Assembly: GCF_025949695.1 (NCBI RefSeq)
Contig: NZ_JAPDFL010000002.1
Span: 1-64,000 of the forward strand
Origin: Pararhodobacter zhoushanensis
GTDB lineage: Bacteria > Pseudomonadota > Alphaproteobacteria > Rhodobacterales > Rhodobacteraceae
Direction: 5' to 3'
DNA: 64,000 nucleotides
Shown here: positions 8,355 through 17,598 of the stretch, one piece after another
Layout: each line of letters begins with the position of its first letter
Numbering within the stretch: the first letter of the stretch is position 1
Position numbers and translations under genes: made by a program
The notes under the pieces: generated by a model
The model's database searches: none
The model's input: only the letters and a program-made list of their open reading frames with translations
Told to the model about the DNA's origin: nothing

Positions 8355-9518
8355 ATGAAGTGCGGGAAAAGGTCAAGATCTGCCACGATGGTGGCGGCGG
8401 TGTTCATGGTCATGGCCGGGCCCGTGCTGGCGCAGACGCCGCCGCCGCAGAACGTCGGCGTGATTGAACTGCAGCCGCAGCCCGTGGCGCGCGTTCTGGA
8501 CGTGCCCGGCCGGGCTGTCGCCTCGGAAGAAGTGGCGATTCGCCCGCGGGTTGGCGGGATCATCAGCGAGATCCTGTATCGACCGGGCACGCCGATCGAC
8601 GCCGGCACGCCCATGTTCCGCATCGATCCGCTGGTGCAACAGGCGGCAGTGACGCAGGCGCAGTCCAATGTCGTGTCGGCCGAGGCTGTCGTACGTCAGG
8701 CGCGGACTTCGTTCGAGCGGGCCGAAAGGCTGGTCGGCTCGGGCGCGACGCAGGCCGAGGTGGACAACCTGCGCGCCACGCTGGATCAGGCCGAAGCCGC
8801 GCTTGCCGGGGCGCAATCGCGCTTTCAGATGTCCGAACTGGAACTGAGCTGGACCACCGTTTCCAGCCCGATCTCCGGCATCGCCAGTCTGGCCAGCGTC
8901 ACGGTTGGTGATCTGGTCGCGGCCAATCAGCAAGCCGCACTGGCGACGGTGACGCGGCTTGACCCGATCGAGGTGGATCTGCTGGAGCCAGCGGTCCGGT
9001 TGCAGCGCGTCGTTGAAGAATCGCGCACCGGGCAGCTTCGTCAGGCAGACGAGCTGACCGCAACCCTGACGCTGGAAAGCGGACGCCAATACGAGGCGCG
9101 CGGCGAACTGGTCGCGCCCGGCACCAGCGTGTCGATGTCCACCGGCGCCATCGAGATGCGCTTTCGCTTTGAAAACCCCGAAGGCCTGATCATTCCGGGC
9201 ATGTTCCTGCGCGGTCGGATCGTCTTTGGCGAAAGCGATGTGTTTTTGGTGCCCCAAACCGCCGCGCGGCGCGATCAGACCGGTGCCATTACCGTCATGG
9301 TGGTCGAAGACGGCCATGTTGTGCAACGCGCCCTGACCGCGACCGGCTCGCAGGACCATCACTGGATCGTGCCTGAGGGGCTGGAGCCCGGCACGCTGCT
9401 TATCGTCGACGCGCTGTCCCGGATTGCCCCGGGGATGGAGGTCGTGCCGGTTCCTGCCACGGTTGGCGAGGACGGGGTTGTCCGACCGACACCCCAAGAA
9501 GCGCCGAGCGGGAACTAA
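8355..9518 (+). CDS. RND efflux periplasmic adaptor (membrane fusion protein)
   Basis: This is a 387-residue HlyD/AcrA-family adaptor. It has a Sec signal ending near VLAQ with no lipobox cysteine, so it is probably not lipidated. Next come a barrel-sandwich hybrid half (VAIRPRVGGIISEILYRPG), an alpha-helical hairpin (about 100-165), the second lipoyl half and a beta-barrel with PGMFLRGRIVFG. It bridges the inner-membrane pump and the outer-membrane channel. The ATG at 8355 has AGGAG 6 bp upstream; longer open reading upstream overlaps the divergent repressor and is not used. The pump gene follows after 5 bp. Confidence 0.93.
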   Translation: MKCGKRSRSATMVAAVFMVMAGPVLAQTPPPQNVGVIELQPQPVARVLDVPGRAVASEEVAIRPRVGGIISEILYRPGTPIDAGTPMFRIDPLVQQAAVTQAQSNVVSAEAVVRQARTSFERAERLVGSGATQAEVDNLRATLDQAEAALAGAQSRFQMSELELSWTTVSSPISGIASLASVTVGDLVAANQQAALATVTRLDPIEVDLLEPAVRLQRVVEESRTGQLRQADELTATLTLESGRQYEARGELVAPGTSVSMSTGAIEMRFRFENPEGLIIPGMFLRGRIVFGESDVFLVPQTAARRDQTGAITVMVVEDGHVVQRALTATGSQDHHWIVPEGLEPGTLLIVDALSRIAPGMEVVPVPATVGEDGVVRPTPQEAPSGN

Positions 9519-9523
9519 CAGTC

Positions 9524-12500
9524 ATGGCACAGTTTTTCATTCATCGCCCGGTGTTTGCCTGGGTTCTGGCGCTTGTCACCATGCTGGCAGGCGGTCTTGG
9601 CCTGTCCACGCTGCCCACCGCGCAATATCCCGAGATCGCACCGACCACCGTGCGGATCTCGGGCAGTTATCCGGGGGCTTCGGCGGAGATCGTCGAAGCC
9701 TCGGTCACCACGGTGATCGAGGATGGCATGACCGGCCTTGACGGTCTGCAATACATGACCGCCAGTTCATCCCCGAGCCGCGCCTCGGTGACGCTGACCT
9801 TTGACGATTCCGTCAATCCCGACATCGCGCAGGTTCAGGTTCAGAACCAGTTGCAACTGGTCAGCCAGCAGCTGCCCGATGTGGTGCAGCAGAACGGTGT
9901 CTCGGTGTCGCGCTCGACCTCGTCCATTCTGATGGTGGTGTCGCTCACCTCGCCGGACGGGCGCTACACCGCGCATGAGCTGAGCGATTTCTCTGCCCGT
10001 CTGGTCGAGGATCGCATCCTGCGCACCGATGGCGTCGGCTCGATCCAGAGCTTTGCGGCGAATTACGCGATGCGGATCTGGCTGGACCCGATGCGCATGG
10101 CGCAGTTTCAGGTCACGCCCTCTGACGTGACCGCTGCCGTGGCGGAACAGAACACCAACGTCGTCGTCGGCACGCTGGGGGCTGCGCCTGCAACCTATGG
10201 CCAGCAGATCACCATCCCGGTTTCGGCGCAGTCGCAGTTGTCGACGGTTGAAGAGTTCGAGCGGATTCTGCTGCGCGTCGCCACCGATGGCTCGGCGGTG
10301 TTTCTGGGCGATGTGGCCCGCATCGAGATCGGGCAGGAAAGCTACGAGTTCGAGTCCCGCTATAACGGCTATCCGTCCACCGGTTTTGCCGTCAATCTGG
10401 CGACAGGGGCCAACGCGGTCGCCGTCGCCGAGGCCGTACGCGGCACGATGTCCCAACTGGAGGCGGCGCTGCCCGATGGGGTTGAGGTGGTCTATCCCTT
10501 TGACACCTCACCCTTTGTCGCCGAGTCGATCCATCAGGTCTATGTGACGCTCGGCGAAGCCGTGGTGCTGGTGTTTATCGTCATCCTGATCTTCCTGCAA
10601 AGCTGGCGGGCGACGATCATTCCGGTGCTGGCGATCCCCGTGGTTCTGTTAGGCACCTTCGGCGTGCTGGCGGTCGCGGGCTATTCGATCAACACCCTGA
10701 CCATGTTCGCAATGGTGCTGGCCATCGGGTTGCTCGTCGATGACGCCATCGTCGTGGTCGAAAACGTCGAACGCGTCATGCACGAGGATAACCTCGGTCC
10801 GGTCGAAGCCACCGAGAAGAGCATGCGCGAGATTTCCTCGGCGCTGGTCGGCATCGTGCTGGTTCTGTCGGCGGTCTTTGTGCCGATGGCCTTCATGGGC
10901 GGCTCTACCGGGGTGATCTACCGGCAGTTCTCGGTCACGATCATCACCGCGATGGTCTTGTCGCTGGGCGTCGCGCTGATCCTGACGCCCGCGATGTGCG
11001 CCAGCCTGCTGCGCCCCTCGCATCGCAAGATTGCACCGGCGCGCTGGTTCAACACCGGCATGGACAAGCTGACCAACGGCTTTGGCGGGTCGGTTGGCTG
11101 GCTGGTGCGCAGGCCCTTGCGGATCGTGCTGATGCTGGGCGCGGTGTGCTACGGCGTCTTTATTCTGTTTCAGGATCTGCCGGGCTCGTTCCTGCCGCCT
11201 GAGGATCAGGGCGTGCTGATGGTGATGATCGAAACCCCGACGGGTTCGACCATCCAGCAGACGCGCACGCTGGTCGAGCAGGTCGAAACCTACATGCTGG
11301 AAAACGAAAGCGAGAGCGTCGAGGCGGTGTTCTCGGTGATCGGCTTTGGCTTCTCGGGCATGGGGCAGAGCTATGCGATGACCTTCGTTCGCCTGCGCGA
11401 CTATGCGGATCGTGAAGGCCTTTCGCTGAACGACCTGACCCAGCGCGCCAATGGTTACTTCTACATGACCAACCGTGCGGGCACGGTCTACGTGCTGCAG
11501 CCGCCGGCGATTCCGTCGCTGGGTGTGTCGTCGGGCTTCAACATGTATCTGGTCGACCAGAGCGGGCAGGGTCAGGAGGCGCTGAGCGCCGCTGTCGGCC
11601 AACTGATGGCGCAAGCGCAGACCGATGGTCGTGTGACCGGTGTGCGCGGCTCGTCCGCGCCGCCGCAAACCGCGCTGCGGCTGGACATCGACCAGCAGCG
11701 CGCGGCGGCCTATGGCCTGTCCCTGCGCGAGATCAACGCGATGCTGGCGGTGATCTTCTCAGGCGCCAACGTCAACGATTTCGCCTTGGGCAACGACCTG
11801 CGCCCGGTGATCGTGCAAGGCGACCCCGAGGCCCGCTCGCAACCCGACGACATCAGCCGCTGGTTCGCCCGCAACAGCAGCGGCGAGATGGTCTCGTTTG
11901 GCGCGTTCTCGTCGCCGTCGTGGCAGCAGCAGGCGCAAAGCCTGTCCCGCTTTGACGGCACCCGCGCGCTGGAACTCAGCGGCTCGGCGACGCCGGGCCT
12001 GTCTTCGGGCGATGCGATGCTGGCGATGGAAGAGATGGTTGCCGGGCTTGAAGGCAATTTCGGCGTCGCCTGGACCGGGCTGTCGTTCCAGGAACGGCTG
12101 TCGGGCAATCAGGCCCCGATCCTGTTCGCGCTGTCGGCGCTGGTGGTGTTCCTGTCGCTGGCCGCGCTCTATGAAAGCTGGTCGGTGCCCATCGCGGTGC
12201 TGATGACCGTGCCGATCGGTATTCTGGGTGCCATCGCGGCGGCGATGTATTTCGGGCAGTCGAATGACGTCTATCTCAAGGTGGGCTTGCTCACGACAAT
12301 CGGCCTTGCGTCTCGAAACGCGATCCTGATTGTCGAATTCGCGCAGGCACAGCTGCATCAGGGGGCCAGCCTGTGGGATGCGGCCGTTACCGCCGCGCGT
12401 CTGCGCCTGCGTCCGATCCTGATGACTACCTTCGCCTTCGCTCTCGGCGTTCTGCCGCTGGCGCTGGCTACCGGGGCAGGGGCAGGGGCGCAGAACTCCA

Positions 12501-12625
12501 TCGGCATCGGGGTTCTGGGCGGTATCGCCACGTCGGCGCTGTTCGGTATCTTCGTGATCCCGGTGTTCTACGTGGCTGTGGTCGGCGTGGCCCGCAAGGT
12601 CAGCCGGAAAGGAAGCAACGCATGA
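9524..12625 (+). CDS. RND multidrug efflux pump, HAE1 family
   Basis: This 1033-residue protein is the normal length for AcrB/MexB-type pumps. It shows an N-terminal membrane helix (FFIHRPVFAWVLALVTML), a large periplasmic porter region, the proton-relay aspartate pair in LLVDDAIVVVENVERVM (about 405), a second porter domain, and C-terminal helices ending with the GAGAGAQNSIGIGVLGG segment. It exports drugs, detergents or toxic metabolites, driven by the proton gradient. The stop overlaps the start of the outer-membrane gene (ATGA). Confidence 0.95.
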   Translation: MAQFFIHRPVFAWVLALVTMLAGGLGLSTLPTAQYPEIAPTTVRISGSYPGASAEIVEASVTTVIEDGMTGLDGLQYMTASSSPSRASVTLTFDDSVNPDIAQVQVQNQLQLVSQQLPDVVQQNGVSVSRSTSSILMVVSLTSPDGRYTAHELSDFSARLVEDRILRTDGVGSIQSFAANYAMRIWLDPMRMAQFQVTPSDVTAAVAEQNTNVVVGTLGAAPATYGQQITIPVSAQSQLSTVEEFERILLRVATDGSAVFLGDVARIEIGQESYEFESRYNGYPSTGFAVNLATGANAVAVAEAVRGTMSQLEAALPDGVEVVYPFDTSPFVAESIHQVYVTLGEAVVLVFIVILIFLQSWRATIIPVLAIPVVLLGTFGVLAVAGYSINTLTMFAMVLAIGLLVDDAIVVVENVERVMHEDNLGPVEATEKSMREISSALVGIVLVLSAVFVPMAFMGGSTGVIYRQFSVTIITAMVLSLGVALILTPAMCASLLRPSHRKIAPARWFNTGMDKLTNGFGGSVGWLVRRPLRIVLMLGAVCYGVFILFQDLPGSFLPPEDQGVLMVMIETPTGSTIQQTRTLVEQVETYMLENESESVEAVFSVIGFGFSGMGQSYAMTFVRLRDYADREGLSLNDLTQRANGYFYMTNRAGTVYVLQPPAIPSLGVSSGFNMYLVDQSGQGQEALSAAVGQLMAQAQTDGRVTGVRGSSAPPQTALRLDIDQQRAAAYGLSLREINAMLAVIFSGANVNDFALGNDLRPVIVQGDPEARSQPDDISRWFARNSSGEMVSFGAFSSPSWQQQAQSLSRFDGTRALELSGSATPGLSSGDAMLAMEEMVAGLEGNFGVAWTGLSFQERLSGNQAPILFALSALVVFLSLAALYESWSVPIAVLMTVPIGILGAIAAAMYFGQSNDVYLKVGLLTTIGLASRNAILIVEFAQAQLHQGASLWDAAVTAARLRLRPILMTTFAFALGVLPLALATGAGAGAQNSIGIGVLGGIATSALFGIFVIPVFYVAVVGVARKVSRKGSNA

Positions 12626-13995
12626 TCCGCGTTTCTCATCGCAGCGCCCGCGCGCTGGGTCTGGTGTCGCTGTTGGCGCTGAGCGCCTGCGCGGCTGTCG
12701 GGCCGGACCCGTTCGCCGCGCCGCAGATCGCCTTGCCGACCAGCTTTGACGGTCAGGCGGGGGTGACGACACGGGCTACTGTGGCCCCGGCGTTCTGGGC
12801 AGAGTACCGCGATCCGATGCTGTCGGCACTGCTGTCGCGCGGGTTGGGTCAGAGCCTGTCGATCCTCGCCGCGAACGAGCGTATCCGTGCGGCAGAGGCC
12901 GGGGTTCGCGGCGCGGCACCCTTGAGCGGACAGCTGGGCGGCGAGACGACGGTGGCACGCGAACGGGTCGGGGCCGAGGGTACGCCCTCGGCGGCGGCCA
13001 ACCGTTCGTCGCTGAATGCCGGGTTCGTGCTGGACATCTTTGGCGGCGCGCTGCGGGTCCGACAGGGGGCCGAGGCCGATCTGCACGCCGCCGAAGCCCG
13101 CGCCGAGGTGACGCGGCAGGCCTATGTCGCCGAGGTGATCGCAGCCTACAGCAGCGCACGGGTAGCACAGGAATCGCTGGCTTTGACCCGCGCTACGGTC
13201 GCTTCCCGCGAGCGCACGGTCGACATAACCCGCTCGCGCATCAACGCCGGCACCGCGACCCAGTTCGAGCTGGCGCAGGTGCAGGCATTGCTGGAGCTGA
13301 CGCGCTCTGAGCTGCCGACGTTGGCGGCGCGTTTTGATGCGCAGGTCTATCAGCTGTCGGTTCTGCTGAACGAACCCGCCGACGGCTTGATGCGCCAAAT
13401 GCAGCGCGGTGCGCCGCAGTTGCGGACACCGGCCACCCCCGGGACTGGCGTTCCGGCGGATCTGCTGCGCGCGCGCCCCGATATCCGCGCCGCCGAGCAA
13501 GACATGACCGCCGCTGTCGCGCGGGTGGGTGTGGCGACGGCGGATCTGTTGCCCTCGGTCAGTTTGATCGGGCGGGTCAGCGATGTCGGTGCCAGCAATG
13601 CCTGGGGCTTTGGCCCGCAGGTGTCGCTGCCGATCTTCAATCAGGGCGGCTTGCGCGCCGCCCGTGATCGCCGGATTTCCGAGGCCCGTCAGGCCGAGAT
13701 CGCCTGGCGGGCGTCGGTCACGGCAGCGGTTGGCGGGGTACAGACCGCGCAGTCCAACTTGCGGCGCTATCGCCAGCAGGTCGCGACGCTGAACGCCGCG
13801 CTGTCGGCGTATGACCGGGCGTATGATCTGGCGATGCAAAGCTACGAAGGCGGGGCCTTGCCCTTGCCTGACCTGCTGGAGGTCGACCGCGCACGGGCAA
13901 GCACCCGTCTGACGCTTGCCAACGCCCGCCACGCCAGCGCGCTGGAATGGGCCGCGCTGCAGATCGCCACCGGCGCCGGCGCTCAGCAACCCTGA
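12622..13995 (+). CDS. Outer-membrane efflux lipoprotein, NodT/OprM family
   Basis: This 457-residue TolC-family channel has a lipoprotein signal with lipobox LSAC (cysteine about 23) and two outer-membrane efflux repeats, with the typical FDAQVYQLSVLLNEP and RARPDIRAAEQ segments. It completes the tripartite pump encoded just upstream and overlaps it by 4 bp, so all three components are probably one transcript. Reading frames that begin farther upstream lie inside the pump gene and are discounted in favour of the ATG at 12622. Confidence 0.93.
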   Translation: MIRVSHRSARALGLVSLLALSACAAVGPDPFAAPQIALPTSFDGQAGVTTRATVAPAFWAEYRDPMLSALLSRGLGQSLSILAANERIRAAEAGVRGAAPLSGQLGGETTVARERVGAEGTPSAAANRSSLNAGFVLDIFGGALRVRQGAEADLHAAEARAEVTRQAYVAEVIAAYSSARVAQESLALTRATVASRERTVDITRSRINAGTATQFELAQVQALLELTRSELPTLAARFDAQVYQLSVLLNEPADGLMRQMQRGAPQLRTPATPGTGVPADLLRARPDIRAAEQDMTAAVARVGVATADLLPSVSLIGRVSDVGASNAWGFGPQVSLPIFNQGGLRAARDRRISEARQAEIAWRASVTAAVGGVQTAQSNLRRYRQQVATLNAALSAYDRAYDLAMQSYEGGALPLPDLLEVDRARASTRLTLANARHASALEWAALQIATGAGAQQP

Positions 13996-14039
13996 GCACC
14001 GGTTCGGCGTGCCGTCAAATCCGATAAGCGATGTTATGT

Positions 14040-14078
14040 AATAAAATCGGCCGCGCATTCCCGTTGGAGCGCGGCCGA
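14040..14078 (-). terminator. Rho-independent terminator of the leftward ribitol operon
   Basis: A perfect 10-bp stem is formed by TCGGCCGCGC (14047-14056) and GCGCGGCCGA (14069-14078), with a 12-nt loop. Read leftward it is followed by TTTTATT at 14046-14040. It is 46 bp past the ribitol dehydrogenase stop, and its palindromic stem could also help end the efflux transcript. Confidence 0.75.
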
Positions 14079-14124
14079 AATCTTGCCGGCGCGGGCGTGG
14101 TGCAACCTCGCCCGTCAGCGCATC

Positions 14125-14874
14125 TTACAGGTCGTTGCGCTGTGGCAGGATCACCAGATCCCTGATCGTCACGCTGCGCGGACGGGTCAGCATGAACAAG
14201 ACCGCTTCGGCCACGTCGCGCGGTTCCAGCAATCCGCCGGATGCCAGTTCAGCCTCAAGCTTGTCGCGCGGCCAGTCGTCCAGCAGCGCGGTGACCACCG
14301 GGCCGGGCAGCACCGCGCCGACCCGCAGACCCGCGCTTGCCACCTGACGGCGCAGGGTATGCACGAAAGCCTGCACGGCGTGTTTTGACGCGGTATAGAT
14401 CGGCTCGCCCACGACCGGCACAACACCGGCGATCGAGCTGGTCACCAGAATGTCGCCCGTCTTGCGCTCGATCATATGCGGCAACACCGCATGCACACAG
14501 CGAAACACCGCGTTGATGTTCAGGGTCAGCATCCGGTCCCACGCATCTGGGTCGCCGTCGATCACCGGGCCACCGACATAGGCCCCGGCATTGGCGTGCA
14601 GAATGTCCAGCTGGCCGGTCAGCGCAAGGATGGCGGGCATCATTCCGGCAACGGCGGCACTGTCGGACAGGTCCACCACCAGCGGGATCGCCTGATCGCC
14701 CAGTTCGGCACAGCAGGCGTGCAGGGCGTCCCGCGCGCGGTCGATCAGCACCACCCGCGCGCCGGCCTCAAGCATCGCGCGCGCGCATTCCAGTCCGATC
14801 CCCGATGCCGCGCCCGTCACCGCCGCTACCTTGTCCGAAAGCCCCTGCATCGCCGCGTTCTCCTTGTGACTCAT
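14125..14874 (-). CDS. rbtD: Ribitol 2-dehydrogenase (SDR family)
   Basis: This is a 249-residue short-chain dehydrogenase with TGAASGIG (20-27), NAG (95-97), SS at 146-147 and Y160/K164. The segments [38 protein letters not shown] and the C-terminal [10 protein letters not shown] closely match what I know of enterobacterial ribitol 2-dehydrogenase, which oxidises ribitol to D-ribulose with NAD. The ATG at 14874 starts 1 bp after the ATPase stop. The adjacent FGGY kinase would phosphorylate the product, giving the ribitol to D-ribulose 5-phosphate pathway. Other polyols such as xylitol or arabinitol are possible substrates. Confidence 0.85.
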   Translation of the reverse strand: MSHKENAAMQGLSDKVAAVTGAASGIGLECARAMLEAGARVVLIDRARDALHACCAELGDQAIPLVVDLSDSAAVAGMMPAILALTGQLDILHANAGAYVGGPVIDGDPDAWDRMLTLNINAVFRCVHAVLPHMIERKTGDILVTSSIAGVVPVVGEPIYTASKHAVQAFVHTLRRQVASAGLRVGAVLPGPVVTALLDDWPRDKLEAELASGGLLEPRDVAEAVLFMLTRPRSVTIRDLVILPQRNDL

Positions 14875-14875
14875 G

Positions 14876-15946
14876 TCATGCCTCCGCCGCGAACAGATGC
14901 GCGGCGGTGGGTTCAAAGTGAAAATCAACCGTCTCGCCAGCACCAAAGGCGGCATCCTGCGGCAAGACGGCCAGCACCTGCTGGTCGTCGCTGGTACGCA
15001 GATTGACCACGGTTTCGGCCCCCAGACGTTCGACCAGCACCACCTGCCCCGATACGCGCGCGGACATGCCGGGCGCGGGCTGGCGGTGCAGATATTGTGG
15101 GCGCAGTCCCAGAACGGCGCTTTGACCGGCTGCAAACCCCTTCGCCGGCAGCGTGATCGGTGCCAGCGACGGGGCCGATACGGTTGCGGTTTCGGCGGTG
15201 GCAGCACTGACGCTGACCGGCAGGAAATTCATGCGCGGTGAGCCGATGAACCCCGCAACGAAGCGGTTGGCGGGGGATTTATAGACATCAATCGGCGCGC
15301 CGATCTGTTGCACGCGCCCGCCTTCAAGCACGACGATACGGTCGGCGAGCGTCATCGCCTCGACCTGATCATGCGTCACATAGATCATGGTCGCGCCCAG
15401 CTCTTTGTGCAGGCGGGCGATCTCCATCCGCATGTCCATGCGCAACGCGGCATCAAGGTTGGAAAGCGGCTCGTCGAACAGAAAGACCGAGGGTTGGCGC
15501 ACGATGGCACGCCCGATGGCCACGCGCTGGCGCTGGCCGCCGGACAGCTGGCTGGGTTTGCGATCCAAGAGGGGTTCCAGCTTCAGGATCCGCGCCGCCG
15601 CCATGACGTCTTCGTTGATCTTGGCCTTGGGGGTTCCTGCCAGACTGAGGCCAAAGCTCATGTTCTGCCGCACGCTCATATGCGGGTAGAGCGCGTAAGA
15701 TTGAAAGACCATGGCAATGCCGCGATCACGCGGCTCAAGATCGTTGCAGCGCCGCCCGCCTATGGTCAGATCGCCGCCCGAGATATCTTCAAGCCCGGCG
15801 ATCATCCGCAAAAGCGTGGATTTCCCGCACCCCGAGGGCCCGACGAACACCACGAATTCACCGCTCTTGATGTCCAGATCGACACCGCGGATCACGTCAA
15901 CGGCGCCATAGTTCTTGGTGAGATTGTGCAGGGTCAGATCGGTCAT
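14876..15946 (-). CDS. ABC transporter ATP-binding protein, MalK/UgpC type (polyol uptake)
   Basis: This 356-residue ATPase has Walker [10 protein letters not shown] (36-44), signature [14 protein letters not shown], Walker [14 protein letters not shown] and a C-terminal regulatory/TOBE region. It is the CUT1-type ATPase that energises the two permeases and the binding protein encoded earlier in the same operon. The start codon shares one base with the stop of the kinase gene, indicating tight coupling. Confidence 0.93.
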   Translation of the reverse strand: MTDLTLHNLTKNYGAVDVIRGVDLDIKSGEFVVFVGPSGCGKSTLLRMIAGLEDISGGDLTIGGRRCNDLEPRDRGIAMVFQSYALYPHMSVRQNMSFGLSLAGTPKAKINEDVMAAARILKLEPLLDRKPSQLSGGQRQRVAIGRAIVRQPSVFLFDEPLSNLDAALRMDMRMEIARLHKELGATMIYVTHDQVEAMTLADRIVVLEGGRVQQIGAPIDVYKSPANRFVAGFIGSPRMNFLPVSVSAATAETATVSAPSLAPITLPAKGFAAGQSAVLGLRPQYLHRQPAPGMSARVSGQVVLVERLGAETVVNLRTSDDQQVLAVLPQDAAFGAGETVDFHFEPTAAHLFAAEA

Positions 15947-17574
15947 CAGCTGTCTCCCTCGCGCGTTGCAGCGAGATGGGCGCGGGCCTGAGCCTCGGCG
16001 CGTTGAAGGGTTTCATAGGCCGCAAACCGGGCCGCATGCAGAGTTGCCAGCGCCCCTGTCGCGGGGGGAACGGTGGTATCGACGGGCGACATCGCCGTCA
16101 TGGCAGCACCGATATCCGCAAAGACACCCGCAGCGGTCGCACCCAGGATGGCTGCGCCCAGCAGAACCGGCTCGGGGCTGCGCGGGATGTCGACGGGCAG
16201 GCCCGTGGCATCGGCCAGAAGCTGGCGCACAACCGGGTGACGCCCGGCACCGCCGCTGATCACCAGCGCGTCGATCTGTGCGCCCTGTGCGCGGCTGGCG
16301 GCGATGATCTGGCGCAGGCCATAGCCCAGCCCGGTGACGGCAGCGACATAGAGTGCCCGCAGGCTGTCAGCGTCGCCTGCCATGTCCAGCCCGGCAATCA
16401 ACCCGCGCGCCTGTGGGTCGGCGTGCGGCGCGCGGTTGCCCAGAAAGTCCGGGATCACGATGAGCCCCGCAGCAAGGCGCACGGCCTCGGACAGCGACGC
16501 GGCGCTGGCCGCCGCACGGTCGGCCAGCAGATCGGGCAACGATTGCCCCAGTGCCTGCGCCTCGGCCTGAAGCGCGGATGCGGCGGGGTGCAGGGACAGA
16601 ACCCGCTCGATTGCCGCACCTGCGGTGGATTGTCCGCCTTCGGACAGCCACAGACCCGGCACCATCGCCGACAGATATGGCCCCCAGACGCCGGGAATGA
16701 AGCGTGGCTGCGCGCTTGAGGCCATGGTGCAGGCCGATGTGCCCATGACATAGGCCATGCGGTTTTCGGCCCCGCCCCCCAGCGACCCGATGCCACCGGC
16801 ATGGGCGTCGATCAGCCCGGCCCCGACGGGCGTGCCCGCCAACAGACCCAGATCATCCGCCGCCTGCTGCGTCAGGCCGCGTCCCTGCGCGGTTCCGGCA
16901 GGAACAACGGTCGTGCCGATCCGCGCGAAGCCTTCCTGCGCCAGATCGCCCAGGCCGATGGTGTCGAAATAGCCGGGATCCCAGCGGTCTTCATGGGCCA
17001 GATAGGTCCATTTGCACGTCACCGTGCAGACCGAGCGGTCCAGACTGCCGGTCGCCCGCCATGTCAGGAAATCCGCCAGATCCATGAACTGTTGGGCCGC
17101 CTGCCATGTCTGCGGCAGGTTTTCCTTGAGCCACAAAAGCTTGGGCGTTTCCATTTCCGGTGACAGCGCGCCGCCTACGTAATCGAGCACGCGGTGGCCG
17201 GTGGCGTTGATCCGCTCGGCCTGTCCGGTCGCGCGGTGGTCCATCCACAAGATGACATTGCGCGCCGCGTCGCCGTGGGTGCCCACGGGCAAGGGCTGAC
17301 CGCCCTCGCCCAGCACGACCAGCGAACAGGTCGCGTCAAAGCCGACCCCGGCGATATCTGCCCCCGTCAGCGCCGCCTTGGCCAGCGCCGCACGGGTGCA
17401 GGTGGCGACAGCGCGCCAGATATCGTCCGAGGATTGCTCGGCGATATCGCCCGGCTCGCGCCAGGTGCGGATCGGTGCGCTGGTGGTCGCGACCAGCGTC
17501 CCCGCCACATCAAAGATCCCCGCCCGAACGCTGCCGGTGCCGACATCGCAGCCCAGAAGATACCTGGCCGTCAT
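15946..17574 (-). CDS. FGGY-family carbohydrate kinase, D-ribulokinase type
   Basis: This is a 542-residue FGGY kinase. The N-terminus has CDVGTGSVRAGIFD, followed by VGFDATCSLVVLGEGG and ILWMDHRA, typical of the ribulokinase/xylulokinase-like group that acts on ketopentoses. The C-terminal half carries GLIDAHAGGIGSLGG and the ADP-binding ISGGAGRHPVV. I take the ATG at 17574 because AAGGAG stands 6 bp before it; the GTG 18 bp earlier lacks a ribosome site. Next to ribitol dehydrogenase the expected reaction is D-ribulose to D-ribulose 5-phosphate, feeding the pentose phosphate pathway. Confidence 0.87.
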   Translation of the reverse strand: MTARYLLGCDVGTGSVRAGIFDVAGTLVATTSAPIRTWREPGDIAEQSSDDIWRAVATCTRAALAKAALTGADIAGVGFDATCSLVVLGEGGQPLPVGTHGDAARNVILWMDHRATGQAERINATGHRVLDYVGGALSPEMETPKLLWLKENLPQTWQAAQQFMDLADFLTWRATGSLDRSVCTVTCKWTYLAHEDRWDPGYFDTIGLGDLAQEGFARIGTTVVPAGTAQGRGLTQQAADDLGLLAGTPVGAGLIDAHAGGIGSLGGGAENRMAYVMGTSACTMASSAQPRFIPGVWGPYLSAMVPGLWLSEGGQSTAGAAIERVLSLHPAASALQAEAQALGQSLPDLLADRAAASAASLSEAVRLAAGLIVIPDFLGNRAPHADPQARGLIAGLDMAGDADSLRALYVAAVTGLGYGLRQIIAASRAQGAQIDALVISGGAGRHPVVRQLLADATGLPVDIPRSPEPVLLGAAILGATAAGVFADIGAAMTAMSPVDTTVPPATGALATLHAARFAAYETLQRAEAQARAHLAATREGDS

Positions 17575-17598
17575 CGCTTGCTCCTTATCCACGCAGGA